A DNA stretch of 31,452 nt from Phenylobacterium sp. CCH9-H3 (GCF_001557235.1 NZ_LSJI01000071.1:1-31452); one strand, 5' to 3'; shown: positions 22,828 to 31,431, numbered from the stretch's first letter. A program made the numbers and translations. Notes: generated by a model not told the origin, from the letters alone.

Positions 22828-25249
22828 GCGGCCCGAGATGATCGTCCAGGAACCGGAAGGTCTGGGCGTAGATGTCCGCCACGTCGCCGGGGGCAGACGG
22901 CATGTGCATCGCGCCCCAGTAGACCAGCAGGAGCGCGTCCTTCCCCTGCCGGAAGAGCGCCGAGTACATGGCCTCGGACTGGGCGAGCGACAGGCCATCC
23001 TGGCCCCCGTGGATGAGCAGCAGGGGCGTGTGGATGCGGTCCGCCGCGAAGAGCGGGCTGTTGCGGACGTAGCGCTCGGGGTTGCGCCACGGCGGGACCT
23101 GCAGCTCCGGCTGCGTGCGCTCGACCACGCCGGTATGCCAGTTGCTCCAGTAGGCGAGCTCGGAGTCGAGCTGCAGATGGGCCGGGATCGATGACCAGTA
23201 AGAGGTGAGGTCGCTGAGCCCGTTCATGGACACCGCCGCTCGGAAGCAGTCGGTCTGGGTGATCGCGGTCATCGCGGCATAACCCCCGAAGCTATGCCCC
23301 ATAAGCGCCATCCGATCGGGATCGAGCCGGCCTGCGAGCGCATCGGTGTTGATGGCCGCCTGGACGATATCCAGCAGCCGCCGGGCCAGCCCATCCGCCG
23401 GCTCGACCATGCCGCCCGGCGGGTTGGGGAGGCTGGGCACGAGGACGGCGTAGCCCCGCCCCGTGAGCACCCGCAGGTTCTGGTAGAACTCGATCCGGCC
23501 TGGCGCTTCGCCCGGCGGCTCTGCAAACGTCGCCCCGGGATAGGCACGCACCAGCAGGGGGAGGGGAGCTTTCGCCGGGGAGCCACCGGGTAGGAACACC
23601 CAGCTGACAACAGGCTCCCCGGCCGGGCCGGGATGGCGAACCGGGACGATCCGTGGGGGATCCCGCGCCTCCCAGCCGAGGTTGAGGGCGGCGACGCGGT
23701 AAGCCTTGCCGCCCGCGATCAGGTCGAGGGACTCGACGCCATGGTCGTCGGCATGACGCACAAGCCCGACCCCCGCCGCGCTGGCGTCGGCCCACCCGCG
23801 AGCCGTGTCGCCGGCTGTCACGGGCGGGTCCGCACGCTCCGCGCCGAAGCCAAGCAACACCTCTGCCCCTGACGCCTGGCGCGCCGAGACCCGGAGCCGC
23901 GCCGGCGACGCCCGGGCCAGCCGCGACCCGGCGCCGAAGCGCAGGTCACGCCAGACCACCAGCTTGCCTTCCGCCAAGGCCCGAGGCGGGCCATGGAGGC
24001 TGACCTGCCACACCTGGTCGCCAGCCCAGACCCGGAAGGCGTCGGCGCCCTCCAGACGGGCGGACCGGCTCGGCGGTGGGAGGTCGGCCGTGAGGTTGCG
24101 AGCGTCGCCGTCCAGCAGCGCCAGCCAGTCATCTCGTCCAGCGTCCGATGCGCCGGTGCGCCCGTAGACCAGCGGCGTCTCTCCGAGCCAGGCGGTCCAG
24201 ACGGTGGCCGGGTTGAGGTCGAGGCGAGGGCGCACGTCGCGCCCTACCTGGCGGGCGGCGGCCGTCGCGGGATCGACGAGGAGGAGGCGCCCCTTCGGCC
24301 ACAGGCCATCCGCCCCTCGGGAGAAAACGAGCAGATGCGTCCCGCGCGGCGACCAGGACAGAAGCTGCGGAGAGATATCGCAACCGCAAACCCCGCGCCG
24401 GACACCGGTGTCCAGATCCAACACCGACAGGCTCGAGGCCTCGGTCTCCGAGCCTGCGGGTCCCCGCACCGGCGCCTCGCCGCGCGGCTGCAGATCGGGC
24501 CCCGCCTCCAGCAGAGCCACCCGGCGGCGATCAGGGGAGAGTTCCAGGTCCGTGAATTGCCCCTCCGCGAGAACTCTCGCCGCCCCGGACGAGACATCCA
24601 CTTGCAACAGGCGATTGCGGGCGCCGCGGTCACGGACTCCGAGGTAAGCGCCGCTGCCGTAGGCCGTGTGCGCGCCCCGCCCGGCCGCGGCCTTCGCCCA
24701 CCGGGGGGTGAGCGTCCGTGAGAACGTCGAACCCTGGCGTAGCGCGAGCGGACCGCGTCCGTCGGGGCGGTCGAGGACCAGTAGTGTGCGGTCGTCGCGC
24801 CATTGGAGATTGCGGCCGCGCCCATCGCCCTGCGGGGTGATCGGCAGCCAGCGTACTGACCCCGTTGTCAGACTGACGACACCCAACCGCCATGAGGCCT
24901 CATCGATCCGCAGGACGGCCAACCGGGCGCCGGATGGCGAGAAGGCGGCCATGACCACGCCAGCGGGATCGCCCCGCAGCAACGGGCGGCCGGCGCCGGG
25001 CGCGCTCGCGTCGACGACTCGTAGGCGGCTCAGGGTCTGGACGACCGCCTGGTCATAGTCAAAGCGGCGCGCCGACGCGTAGGCGCCGCGCCATTCATAG
25101 ATCAGGCGGCGCCCCGACGGGTCGAAGGCGGCCGCGCCCAGGGTCTCGGCCTGCAGCAGATCCTCGACCGTGAAGGGGCTGGCCACGGCGGGCGCCGTGG
25201 CCAGGAGACAGCCGAGCACGGCCGCAGCCGCGCAGCACAACCGGGGCAT
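22715..25249 (-). CDS. Lasso peptide isopeptidase (S9 prolyl-oligopeptidase fold)
   Basis: An 844-residue protein. A signal peptide is likely: hydrophobic MPRLCCAAAAVLGCLLATAP with cleavage after AVA, so it acts in the periplasm; a lipoprotein reading at VLGC is less likely. Beta-propeller residues 30-520 lead to the hydrolase domain with S653 in GHSFGGYAAM, D751 in HGGQDGLSL and H782 in WGAMHMPSAPGD. Isopeptidases of the AtxE2 type cut the ring amide of a lasso peptide and so linearise it. The domain ends near FRFLDDHL; about 40 further proline- and serine-rich residues are encoded antisense to the cyclase gene. It starts ten bases after the TonB receptor gene, so the two are co-transcribed. 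The substrate, the peptide of this locus, is inferred from context. Confidence 0.88.
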   Translation of the reverse strand: MPRLCCAAAAVLGCLLATAPAVASPFTVEDLLQAETLGAAAFDPSGRRLIYEWRGAYASARRFDYDQAVVQTLSRLRVVDASAPGAGRPLLRGDPAGVVMAAFSPSGARLAVLRIDEASWRLGVVSLTTGSVRWLPITPQGDGRGRNLQWRDDRTLLVLDRPDGRGPLALRQGSTFSRTLTPRWAKAAAGRGAHTAYGSGAYLGVRDRGARNRLLQVDVSSGAARVLAEGQFTDLELSPDRRRVALLEAGPDLQPRGEAPVRGPAGSETEASSLSVLDLDTGVRRGVCGCDISPQLLSWSPRGTHLLVFSRGADGLWPKGRLLLVDPATAAARQVGRDVRPRLDLNPATVWTAWLGETPLVYGRTGASDAGRDDWLALLDGDARNLTADLPPPSRSARLEGADAFRVWAGDQVWQVSLHGPPRALAEGKLVVWRDLRFGAGSRLARASPARLRVSARQASGAEVLLGFGAERADPPVTAGDTARGWADASAAGVGLVRHADDHGVESLDLIAGGKAYRVAALNLGWEARDPPRIVPVRHPGPAGEPVVSWVFLPGGSPAKAPLPLLVRAYPGATFAEPPGEAPGRIEFYQNLRVLTGRGYAVLVPSLPNPPGGMVEPADGLARRLLDIVQAAINTDALAGRLDPDRMALMGHSFGGYAAMTAITQTDCFRAAVSMNGLSDLTSYWSSIPAHLQLDSELAYWSNWHTGVVERTQPELQVPPWRNPERYVRNSPLFAADRIHTPLLLIHGGQDGLSLAQSEAMYSALFRQGKDALLLVYWGAMHMPSAPGDVADIYAQTFRFLDDHLGPPTPPAAPSASPEPASASDAPTPRSPPPTGCPRASPPR

Positions 25250-25259
25250 CCTCCGACGC

Positions 25260-28200
25260 TCACCAGCTGCGGGTCAGTTGCAGGGAGACGTAGCGGCCGA
25301 TGGGATCGGCGTTGGCCGCGTCGTACCCGATGCCCACGCTGTTGTTGTAGAAGGGCGGGTCGCGATCGAAGACGTTGCGCACGTTCAGCAGCGCCGAGAC
25401 CCCGGCCAGCGGGCCCGTCTTGGCCGCCGCCAGTCGCGCCTGAAGGTCAAAGGTCGGCTGGTCCCCGATCTTCACCCCGGCGTCGTCGCGGTAGCCGACC
25501 ACGTAGTTGAAGGCGCCGCCGAGCGTGAGCCGCCCGCGGGTCCAGTCGGCGGTGACGCGACTGCGGAAGCGGACCGGGAAGTTGATCCGGTTGACGCGCT
25601 CGACGACCGCCGAAGTCGGGGTCAACTGCTGCTCGAAGTCGAGCATGTAGGTGGCGTTGCCGGCGAGCGCGATCGTGTCGCCGCCCACGTCGAAGCTGTA
25701 GCGGGCCGTCATGTCGACGCCGCGCACCTTGACCGACGCGGCATTCACATAGCGGTTGTCGAGGATCGCCCCGTACTGCTCGGCGGGGAAGCTGCCGGTT
25801 GCGTTGCTAAAGGCCGGGTCCGCCAGCAGGCTCTGGATCAGCGCCAAGTCCGAGGCGGACGTCGCCGGGGAGATACGGGTGACGAAGGTGGCCAGGTTGG
25901 GATCCTGCAACGCGTTGGCCTGGTTCGCCGAGACCGGCTTGTCGATGCGGTTCTTGAACCGGATATCGAACCCCGTCGCGCTCACCGACAGCCCCGGGAT
26001 CGACGCGGGCTGCCAGTCGAAGCCGAGGGTCCAGGAGTTGGCCGTCTCCGGCTTGAGGTCGGGGTTGCCGCCTGAAAGCGTAAGCGTGACGACGCGGCCC
26101 GCCCCAAGCGCGAGAAGCTGAGGGTTGTACAGCGAAGGATCGGCGACCTCGCGCAATCCCGGGGCCCGGAACGACCGGCCGTAGGTGCCGCGTACCCGGA
26201 GCCCGTCCACTGGCGACCACACCACGCCGAGCTTCGGGTTCGCGGATGTCTCGAACGTCTCGTAGTGCTCGATACGACCGGCCACCGACAATTCCAGGCG
26301 CTGCAGGCCGGGCTTGGCGTTGTCCGGCCCGACGATCGGGATTTGCAGTTCCCCGAAGGCCGCCAGGACGGTGCGGTCGAGGTCCAGGCTGGAACTTCGC
26401 ACCGGGGCGGTGGAGGCCACGTAGATCGTGCCCTCGGTCTCGAAGCCCTCGCGCCGCGCCTGCGCACCCACAGCCAGCTTCACCGGCCCGGCCGGCAGGC
26501 TCCACAGCGGTCCGTCGGCCTGCAGGTTGACGGACGAGACGCGGTCGCGGCTCCGCGTCAGCACCGTGCCGGAATTGATGTAGCCCAGCGCGGTTACGTT
26601 GCCGGCGCCCGCAATCCCGTTGAACGGGTTGAAGACGCCATGGCGCGCGGCGCTGTAGGCGGTGGCCGGGTTATCCGGCGTGTTCCCCAACGCCTCGTTC
26701 AAGATCACGGTGTTGACGACGCCGGCGCCGCGGTTCTCGTCCTGTTGCTGGGCGAAGGCGGCGTAGGCCTCGGAGCGCCAACCGCCCTTCAGGTCGAGGG
26801 TGGCCGACAGCGTGGCGGCCAGGGTGTCCGACGTGCCGTAGGCCGTGGGGTTCGGAACGTCCTCTCCGAAGCTGTAGGAGATCTGATGGCTCGCGGCCCC
26901 GGTCGGCGAGACGAAGAACGGGTTGCCGCGCCCCACCGTGAAGGTCGCCGGCCGCGGCACGTTGATGTTCTTGTAGCGGCGGCTGGCATAGCGGAGGTCG
27001 CCGGCCAGTTCGACACGACCAACGGCTTGGTGGCCGGCCGCATACAACGAGTTGAGGGTTTGCTTCGGCAGCACGTCAGCGCCCTGGCGCTGGTTGAAGC
27101 GGTTCGGGGCGCCCACGATGAAGTCCGATGGGCGCAGGCCCACGCCGTTCTGCCCCGCGGGGATCGCGTAGGTGGGGACGAGGGCCCGGGTGACCGGATC
27201 GGGCAGCAGGATGTTGCCGGGAAACGCCGAGGTGAGCCGTTGGTCGGTCCCGCCCAGCTGGCGCAGGTCCGCATCGCCCGCAAACGGACGCTGGGATCCC
27301 AGGAGGTCGTCCTGGCGGCGCAGTTCGTAGGCGACGAGGAGCCCGCCGTCTTCCCAAGTGCGCCCGAAGGTGAGGTCGACCTGGCCCTGCGCGCGCCCCC
27401 CTTGCGTCGAGGTCCCGCCGAGCAGCCGGACCTCAGCGCCATCGAACTCGCGGCGCATGATGAAGTTGACCACGCCGCCGACCGCGTCGGAGCCGTACAG
27501 GGCGGACGCCCCGTCGAGCAGCACCTCGACGCGGTCCACCGCCGCGGCCGGGATGCTGGAGATGTCGACGAAATCCGCGAAGGTGCCGGAGCCGGCGATC
27601 CGATGGCCGTTCATCAGCACCAGGGTGGCGTTGTTGCCGAGCCCGCGCAGGTTCAGCGCCGAGCCGAACGACCCGTTGCGAGAGAGCCGGTCAGCGCCGG
27701 TGCCGAACGATTCTTGCGCCCCGCCGCCGAAGTTGGAGGGCAGGGCCCGCAGCGCATCGGCGATCGTCGTGTGGCCGGACCGCTCGAGGTCGTCGCGGTC
27801 CAGCACCGTGACCGGCGAGGCCGGCGCAACCCCGCGCAGGTTCGAGCCGGTGACCTGCACCTCGTCCAGCAGCGTCGCCTCCCTGACGGCGCCGTCAGCG
27901 ACGCTGGCGACCTCGAAAGGGCGGCTGTTCGCGGCTCCGGGCGCCGGTCGGTCCACCACCACGAGGTTCGCGTTGACGCGACGCGCCCGCAGGTCGGTCC
28001 CCGCAAGCAGCAACTCAAGAGCCTGCTCAGGCGTCAGACGACCCTTGACGGCCGGCGCCTGGCGGCCCGCCACGACGCCCTTCGAGAACATGATCTGCTG
28101 CTTGGTCTGGGTGGCCAGGCTGAGCAGCGCGGGTTCCAGCGCACCCTGCTCCAGCGTCACCGGGTAGGCGGGCTGCGCCTCAGCCGCCCCGGCGACCAGG

Positions 28201-28262
28201 ACGGCCGCCGTGGCCAACCACGCCCAACGGCGACCCACGCGGTACTCGAACGCTTCGAACAT
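25260..28262 (-). CDS. TonB-dependent transducer with STN domain
   Basis: A 1000-residue outer-membrane receptor. The signal peptide ends around A29 (VAGAAEA). Residues 33-105 are the STN (secretin/TonB short N-terminal) domain, as in FecA, which passes signals to FecR. The plug domain starts near 130 (EVQVTGSNLRG, GHTTIADALRALPSNFGG, VNFIMRREFDGAEV). A 22-strand barrel follows, ending in the aromatic RSW, as outer-membrane assembly requires. With FecR and a FecI-like sigma factor upstream and isopeptidase downstream it should recognise the mature lasso peptide, signal its presence and import it; that ligand is inference. Confidence 0.92.
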   Translation of the reverse strand: MFEAFEYRVGRRWAWLATAAVLVAGAAEAQPAYPVTLEQGALEPALLSLATQTKQQIMFSKGVVAGRQAPAVKGRLTPEQALELLLAGTDLRARRVNANLVVVDRPAPGAANSRPFEVASVADGAVREATLLDEVQVTGSNLRGVAPASPVTVLDRDDLERSGHTTIADALRALPSNFGGGAQESFGTGADRLSRNGSFGSALNLRGLGNNATLVLMNGHRIAGSGTFADFVDISSIPAAAVDRVEVLLDGASALYGSDAVGGVVNFIMRREFDGAEVRLLGGTSTQGGRAQGQVDLTFGRTWEDGGLLVAYELRRQDDLLGSQRPFAGDADLRQLGGTDQRLTSAFPGNILLPDPVTRALVPTYAIPAGQNGVGLRPSDFIVGAPNRFNQRQGADVLPKQTLNSLYAAGHQAVGRVELAGDLRYASRRYKNINVPRPATFTVGRGNPFFVSPTGAASHQISYSFGEDVPNPTAYGTSDTLAATLSATLDLKGGWRSEAYAAFAQQQDENRGAGVVNTVILNEALGNTPDNPATAYSAARHGVFNPFNGIAGAGNVTALGYINSGTVLTRSRDRVSSVNLQADGPLWSLPAGPVKLAVGAQARREGFETEGTIYVASTAPVRSSSLDLDRTVLAAFGELQIPIVGPDNAKPGLQRLELSVAGRIEHYETFETSANPKLGVVWSPVDGLRVRGTYGRSFRAPGLREVADPSLYNPQLLALGAGRVVTLTLSGGNPDLKPETANSWTLGFDWQPASIPGLSVSATGFDIRFKNRIDKPVSANQANALQDPNLATFVTRISPATSASDLALIQSLLADPAFSNATGSFPAEQYGAILDNRYVNAASVKVRGVDMTARYSFDVGGDTIALAGNATYMLDFEQQLTPTSAVVERVNRINFPVRFRSRVTADWTRGRLTLGGAFNYVVGYRDDAGVKIGDQPTFDLQARLAAAKTGPLAGVSALLNVRNVFDRDPPFYNNSVGIGYDAANADPIGRYVSLQLTRSW

Positions 28263-28390
28263 GTTTCCCCCGCGACGACCGCGGGCTTTGCGCTACCGGA
28301 ATGGCCTTGCTTCGGCGCCCAGGGGTTCGTCTGCAGGTCTAGAGGGGAGAACCCGCCCAAAACCCTCGCGCGCCTGTCAGAAAAATGTCG
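28263..28390 (-). promoter_or_regulatory. Gap with hairpin over the TonB receptor ribosome site
   Basis: CCCGCG at 28269-28274 and CGCGGG at 28280-28285 pair fully around five bases. On the minus strand the 3' arm runs into GGGGGAAAC, the likely ribosome site before the ATG at 28262, so folding may limit translation. The rest of the 128 bases should hold a promoter for the sigma factor encoded upstream, but I cannot place its boxes. Confidence 0.45.
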
Positions 28391-29359
28391 TCAGCTCGGT
28401 CCGAGGCGGATCTCGCGCGGCGTCTGCGCCGTCACCCGCAGCCCATAGAGCGACTGCGCCCCGGCCACGAAGTTCTCCACGTCGCCGGCGACGAACTGGC
28501 CGCTGACCAACTCGCCCGCCACCGCTTCGGGGGCGTCCAGCACCACCTTGCGGTCGGAGTAGCGGTTCACCTCGGCCACGGCGTCTCGCAGCCGAACGCC
28601 CGAAAACGTCAGCCGCCCGGTCGTCCAGCTTGAGACGTCGGCCACGTTCGTCGCCGAGGGGCGCGACACCCCGCGACGATCAGCGACCACGGCTTCGCCC
28701 GGCGCCAGCATGGCCTCGCCCTTGCCTTCGGATTTCACCTCGACGCGCCCCTGGGCCAGCGTCACCCGCACCGCATCGCCTTCGCGGCGCACATCGAACT
28801 TGGTGCCCAGCGCTCGGACCTGCGTGCCGTCGGCCACGACGATGAAGGGCCGCTCGGCGTCATGCGCCACCTCGAAGAAGGCCTGGCCCCGCTCAAGCAC
28901 AACCCGCCGCTCCGCACCCCGGAAGACGACCCGCAGTTTCGTGTCGGTGTTGAGCCGCACGCGCGACCCGTCCGACAGGACCTCCAGACGTTGCCCACCC
29001 ACCGCCGTAGCGTAGGACGGTTCCGCCTCACGCCAGGTGTAGATTCCTGCCGCCACCACCGCGCTGGCCGCGCCCAGCGCCAGCGGCGCCAGCACGAACC
29101 GCCGCCGCGTCGCCTTCACCGTCACCGGCTTCGCGGGATACCTGGCGAGCGCGGCCTCCGTCGCGGCCACCATGGCCGGCCGGTCCGCCAGACCGCCCGC
29201 CGCCTCCCAGGCCTGCTGCACTTTTCGGAAGGCCTCGGCGTTCTCCGGGGCCCGCCGCCATGTGCGGAACGCCGCCAGATCCTCAGGCGTCACGGAGGGA
29301 CGCGTCATTACCGTGAACCATTCGGAGGCCTGGATCGCGCGATCAGCTGACTCGCTCAT
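28391..29359 (-). CDS. fecR: FecR-family anti-sigma/sigma regulator
   Basis: A 322-residue protein from the ATG (MSESADRAIQ); a GTG nine bases earlier, directly after the sigma-factor stop, is also possible. The cytosolic DUF4880-like N-terminus (EWFTVMTRPSVTPEDLAAFRTW) binds the sigma factor. One membrane helix lies around residues 85-106 (FVLAPLALGAASAVVAAGIY). The periplasmic FecR domain (VLSDGSRVRLNTDTKLRVVF, RGQAFFEVAHDAERPF, VRALGTKFDV) and a C-terminal DUF4974/STN-like part (TFSGVRLRDAVAEVNRYS) receive the signal from the TonB transducer. Co-transcribed with the sigma factor. Confidence 0.9.
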   Translation of the reverse strand: MSESADRAIQASEWFTVMTRPSVTPEDLAAFRTWRRAPENAEAFRKVQQAWEAAGGLADRPAMVAATEAALARYPAKPVTVKATRRRFVLAPLALGAASAVVAAGIYTWREAEPSYATAVGGQRLEVLSDGSRVRLNTDTKLRVVFRGAERRVVLERGQAFFEVAHDAERPFIVVADGTQVRALGTKFDVRREGDAVRVTLAQGRVEVKSEGKGEAMLAPGEAVVADRRGVSRPSATNVADVSSWTTGRLTFSGVRLRDAVAEVNRYSDRKVVLDAPEAVAGELVSGQFVAGDVENFVAGAQSLYGLRVTAQTPREIRLGPS

Positions 29360-29368
29360 GGCCGCCAC

Positions 29369-29839
29369 TCAGTCCTGCATCAGGGCCGCGCACCTTCGCC
29401 GTGCCTCCGAGAGCCGGGCCTCCACCCGCTTCACGGACAGGTTGCAGCGTTGGGCGATCTCCACATTAGAGAGACCACTGAACCGGCTCAAGACAAAGAC
29501 GTCCCGGATCGGCTCCGGCAGTGCCAGGATCGCCTGCTCCAGCAGCACGGCTTGTTCCGCCTCCGGTAGAACGGTGGCCGGCGGCGCAAATACAAAGTTC
29601 GGCGACGCCCGCCGCCGTGCCTCTTCGACCGCAACGCGGATCGCGATCTTGGCCAGGAACGCCTTGGGCCTTTGAACCACTGACCCAGCGGCGAGGGCTC
29701 GCGCGATTGCCTCCTGCACGAGATCTTCGGCGACTTGAAAGCCAAAGCGGCGGGCCAAAAAACGATGCAGCCAGGCTCGCGTAGACGCCGCGTACAGGCT
29801 GTCCTGCCCAGCATCGGTTGGCAGTTCCGAAGAGCTCAA
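29369..29839 (-). CDS. ECF sigma factor, FecI type
   Basis: A 156-residue protein. Region 2 reads WLHRFLARRFGFQVAEDLVQEAIARAL; region 4 reads LPEPIRDVFVLSRFSGLSNVEIAQRCNLSVKRVEARLSEARRR with its helix-turn-helix. The first possible start after an in-frame TAA is TTG at 29839, with no clear ribosome site and no ATG further in, so translation is probably weak. It should direct RNA polymerase to the TonB receptor/isopeptidase promoter when released by FecR. Divergent from the XRE gene. Confidence 0.9.
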   Translation of the reverse strand: MSSSELPTDAGQDSLYAASTRAWLHRFLARRFGFQVAEDLVQEAIARALAAGSVVQRPKAFLAKIAIRVAVEEARRRASPNFVFAPPATVLPEAEQAVLLEQAILALPEPIRDVFVLSRFSGLSNVEIAQRCNLSVKRVEARLSEARRRCAALMQD

Positions 29840-29886
29840 GCGCGTTGCCCAGGGTTAGCCACAAGCCGAAGCAGATTCTACCATTG

Positions 29887-29901
29887 CACACTGTCAGTGT
29901 G
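29887..29901. promoter_or_regulatory. Perfect palindrome, likely XRE operator
   Basis: CACACTG-T-CAGTGTG, fully symmetric, 35 bases before the XRE start and 47 before the sigma-factor start on the other strand. Small XRE regulators usually control their own gene through such sites; it could also affect the sigma factor. Binding is inferred. Confidence 0.55.
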
Positions 29902-29936
29902 TAGAGTCGCGGTCTCCGCCCGGCAACATTCCCGGG

Positions 29937-30155
29937 GTGCCCGCTGACCCCGAACTGTTGAGCTTAGGCCGCCGGGTCCGCGCGTGCCGTAAGGCCAGTG
30001 GACTAAGCCAGGAGAAGCTCGCGGAACTCGCTGGTCTGCACCGAAACTACGTTGGCTTCATTGAGCGCGGAGAGCGAAACGCCAACGTAAAGACGCTGTT
30101 CGCCCTTGCGCGGGCCCTGCGCGTGGCGCCTGTCGAATTCTGGGTTTTTGATTAG
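29937..30155 (+). CDS. Small XRE-family helix-turn-helix regulator
   Basis: A 72-residue protein starting at GTG. It is nearly all Cro/C1-type helix-turn-helix: LGRRVRACRKASGLSQEKLAELAGLHRNYVGFIERGERNANVKTLFALARAL. Size and sequence resemble controller proteins and short chromosomal repressors with ERGERN...L.ALA. The palindrome at 29887-29901 is a likely target. It lies next to an unknown 197-residue gene; whether both form a unit is unclear. Confidence 0.85.
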   Translation: MPADPELLSLGRRVRACRKASGLSQEKLAELAGLHRNYVGFIERGERNANVKTLFALARALRVAPVEFWVFD

Positions 30156-30218
30156 TCGACTGGTGACTCCAAGGCGAAGTTCCGAAGGTCCGCTAGTTGG
30201 CGCCAGGCCTAAGCGTCG

Positions 30219-30812
30219 GTGGCCAAGGCGAAGTTCTTGACTCGCCACCCGTCAGGGGTTCGGTCCGGCGTGGCGCGAAGTGAAGAACGCGTGCGGCGGC
30301 ACGGATATCGCGCACGCTGTCTTGGCCTCAAGGCCTTCGTGTTCGATCCGCGTGCGGCTCGCCAGGCTGCCGACAAGGCTCTGGTGGCAGCCAGGCCACC
30401 GAGCCCGCAGGCGCAATCAGGCTATTTCGACGGCCTGACAACCGGCGACGCCTTCTGGTCCAGCGGCGATAGCGCCTTTCAGGCGGAGTACACCCTCTAT
30501 GCCGCGGAGGAGCACCAGCTCCTCGACAAGAGAACGTCGGCGGCCTTTGTGGCGTTCAAGGCTGCAGCCGAGCCGCTGCACCACTTCGCAGGCCAGCACT
30601 TCGACTGGTTCCTCGCCCACCAGGTCAACTACCCAGACCACCGGTACTGCCTGGCGCCGCACCTGAACGTGGACCGCGGCCTTCCTGCGCCGAATGCTCA
30701 GAAGGAGGCGGAGTACGCCGCACTCCAGGCGGAGCTGGACGCCCGCGTGAAGGCGGCTAGGAACGCCTATGCGGAGTTTGTCACCCGGCTGCGCGCGCTG
30801 GCGCACATCTGA
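30219..30812 (+). CDS. Unrecognised 197-residue protein
   Basis: Start uncertain: GTG at 30219 gives 197 residues, while GTGs at 30270 or 30291 would shorten the basic N-terminus. No ribosome site stands out. Residues 60-150 contain LTTGDAFWSSGDSAFQAEYTLYAAEEHQLLDK and LHHFAGQHFDWFLAHQVNYPDHRYCLAPHLNVD, rich in aromatics and histidine. A helical, alanine-rich C-terminus follows. No domain that I can name. It follows the XRE gene by 63 bases on the same strand. Confidence 0.6.
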   Translation: MAKAKFLTRHPSGVRSGVARSEERVRRHGYRARCLGLKAFVFDPRAARQAADKALVAARPPSPQAQSGYFDGLTTGDAFWSSGDSAFQAEYTLYAAEEHQLLDKRTSAAFVAFKAAAEPLHHFAGQHFDWFLAHQVNYPDHRYCLAPHLNVDRGLPAPNAQKEAEYAALQAELDARVKAARNAYAEFVTRLRALAHI

Positions 30813-30820
30813 GGGCCGGC

Positions 30821-30856
30821 AAAGGAAAGGCCGCCGGGACGATGCCGCGGCGGCCT
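30821..30856 (-). terminator. Terminator after the DUF3892 gene
   Basis: AGGCCGCCG (30828-30836) and CGGCGGCCT (30848-30856) pair fully. On the minus strand the stem is followed by TTCCTTT. It lies 38 bases past the stop at 30894 and could also end the plus-strand gene at 30812. Confidence 0.65.
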
Positions 30857-30893
30857 CAAGTCGGGGAGGATCGGCCGTCCCGGCTGACCCTCG

Positions 30894-31160
30894 CTACACG
30901 CACTCGTAGAGCGCCAGCAGGTTGTCGTTCCACTTACCGTCGGCGTAGGTCCGCAGGTACTTCCCATGCGGCCCGTTCACGACGCCCACGTTGCCGCGGT
31001 TGCCGCGGACGAGGGTGTAGAAAGTGTTCGCGCCGGCCTCGATGGAGGCGATCACCTGGGCGCGGGTCCACTTCCAGCCGTCGCCGCCGAGGTGGGTGAT
31101 CCCCTCGTGCGTGGCGTCGCGCGGCTGCTTGTTGATGCACTTCACTTGGACGTCAGCCAT
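30894..31160 (-). CDS. DUF3892 family protein
   Basis: An 88-residue protein. ATG at 31160 with AGGAG seven bases upstream; the longer reading to 31355 is proline-rich antisense. It fits DUF3892: VKCINKQPRDATHEGITHLGG, WTRAQVIASIEAGANTFYTL, then YLRTYADGKWNDNLLALYEC with the closing cysteine. The family is small, of unknown function, and common in proteobacterial genomes and mobile DNA. It faces the unknown 197-residue gene, with a shared terminator region between them. Confidence 0.82.
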   Translation of the reverse strand: MADVQVKCINKQPRDATHEGITHLGGDGWKWTRAQVIASIEAGANTFYTLVRGNRGNVGVVNGPHGKYLRTYADGKWNDNLLALYECV

Positions 31161-31195
31161 GGCTTTCTCCTGGGTCTGGCTGAGGAGCGCGCGGC

Positions 31196-31306
31196 CTACC
31201 AGGGCCGGGGGCGCGGAAAGGGGCTGGGGCTCGGAGGCCGCGGCGGCGCGTACGGGGTGTAGGGCGGTCGCGGGTCCGGCCGGGGCCAGGCGGGATAGTC
31301 GGGCAT
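31196..31306 (-). CDS. Possible proline-rich micro-protein
   Basis: A 36-codon frame beginning MPDYPAWPRPDPRPPYTPY and ending PRPRPW, about half proline. GGAGA lies about nine bases before the ATG. It stands 35 bases before the DUF3892 start on the same strand. A good ribosome site and regular Pro spacing favour translation; high GC alone can also give proline-rich frames. Confidence 0.4.
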   Translation of the reverse strand: MPDYPAWPRPDPRPPYTPYAPPRPPSPSPFPRPRPW

Positions 31307-31359
31307 TGCGATGTCTCCATCTTGCTGAGCTCGGGCCGGCATGGGGCCGGCCCATAGCG

Positions 31360-31389
31360 AAAAGGGCCGCGCCAGGTGGCGCGGCCCTT
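31360..31389 (-). terminator. Intrinsic terminator of the truncated rightmost gene
   Basis: A perfect 12-bp stem, AAGGGCCGCGCC / GGCGCGGCCCTT (31362-31373 with 31378-31389), around a 4-base loop, with TTTT on the minus strand. It lies just past the stop codon at 31395-31397. Confidence 0.8.
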
Positions 31390-31394
31390 GTCGA

Positions 31395-31430
31395 TCACCC
31401 CTTCGGCGGGAAGGGGTCGTTGCCGTAGGA
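31395..31430 (-). CDS. Last codons of a gene truncated by the contig end
   Basis: The frame SYGNDPFPPKG-stop runs into the adapter at 31432. The strong terminator directly after the stop supports this frame as the true 3' end of a gene. Too short to identify. Confidence 0.45.
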   Translation of the reverse strand, partial: SYGNDPFPPKG

Positions 31431-31431
31431 G

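Noticed and set aside
26265..28448. 727-codon plus-strand frame
   Set aside because: Antisense to the TonB transducer, which has signal peptide, STN, plug and barrel end.
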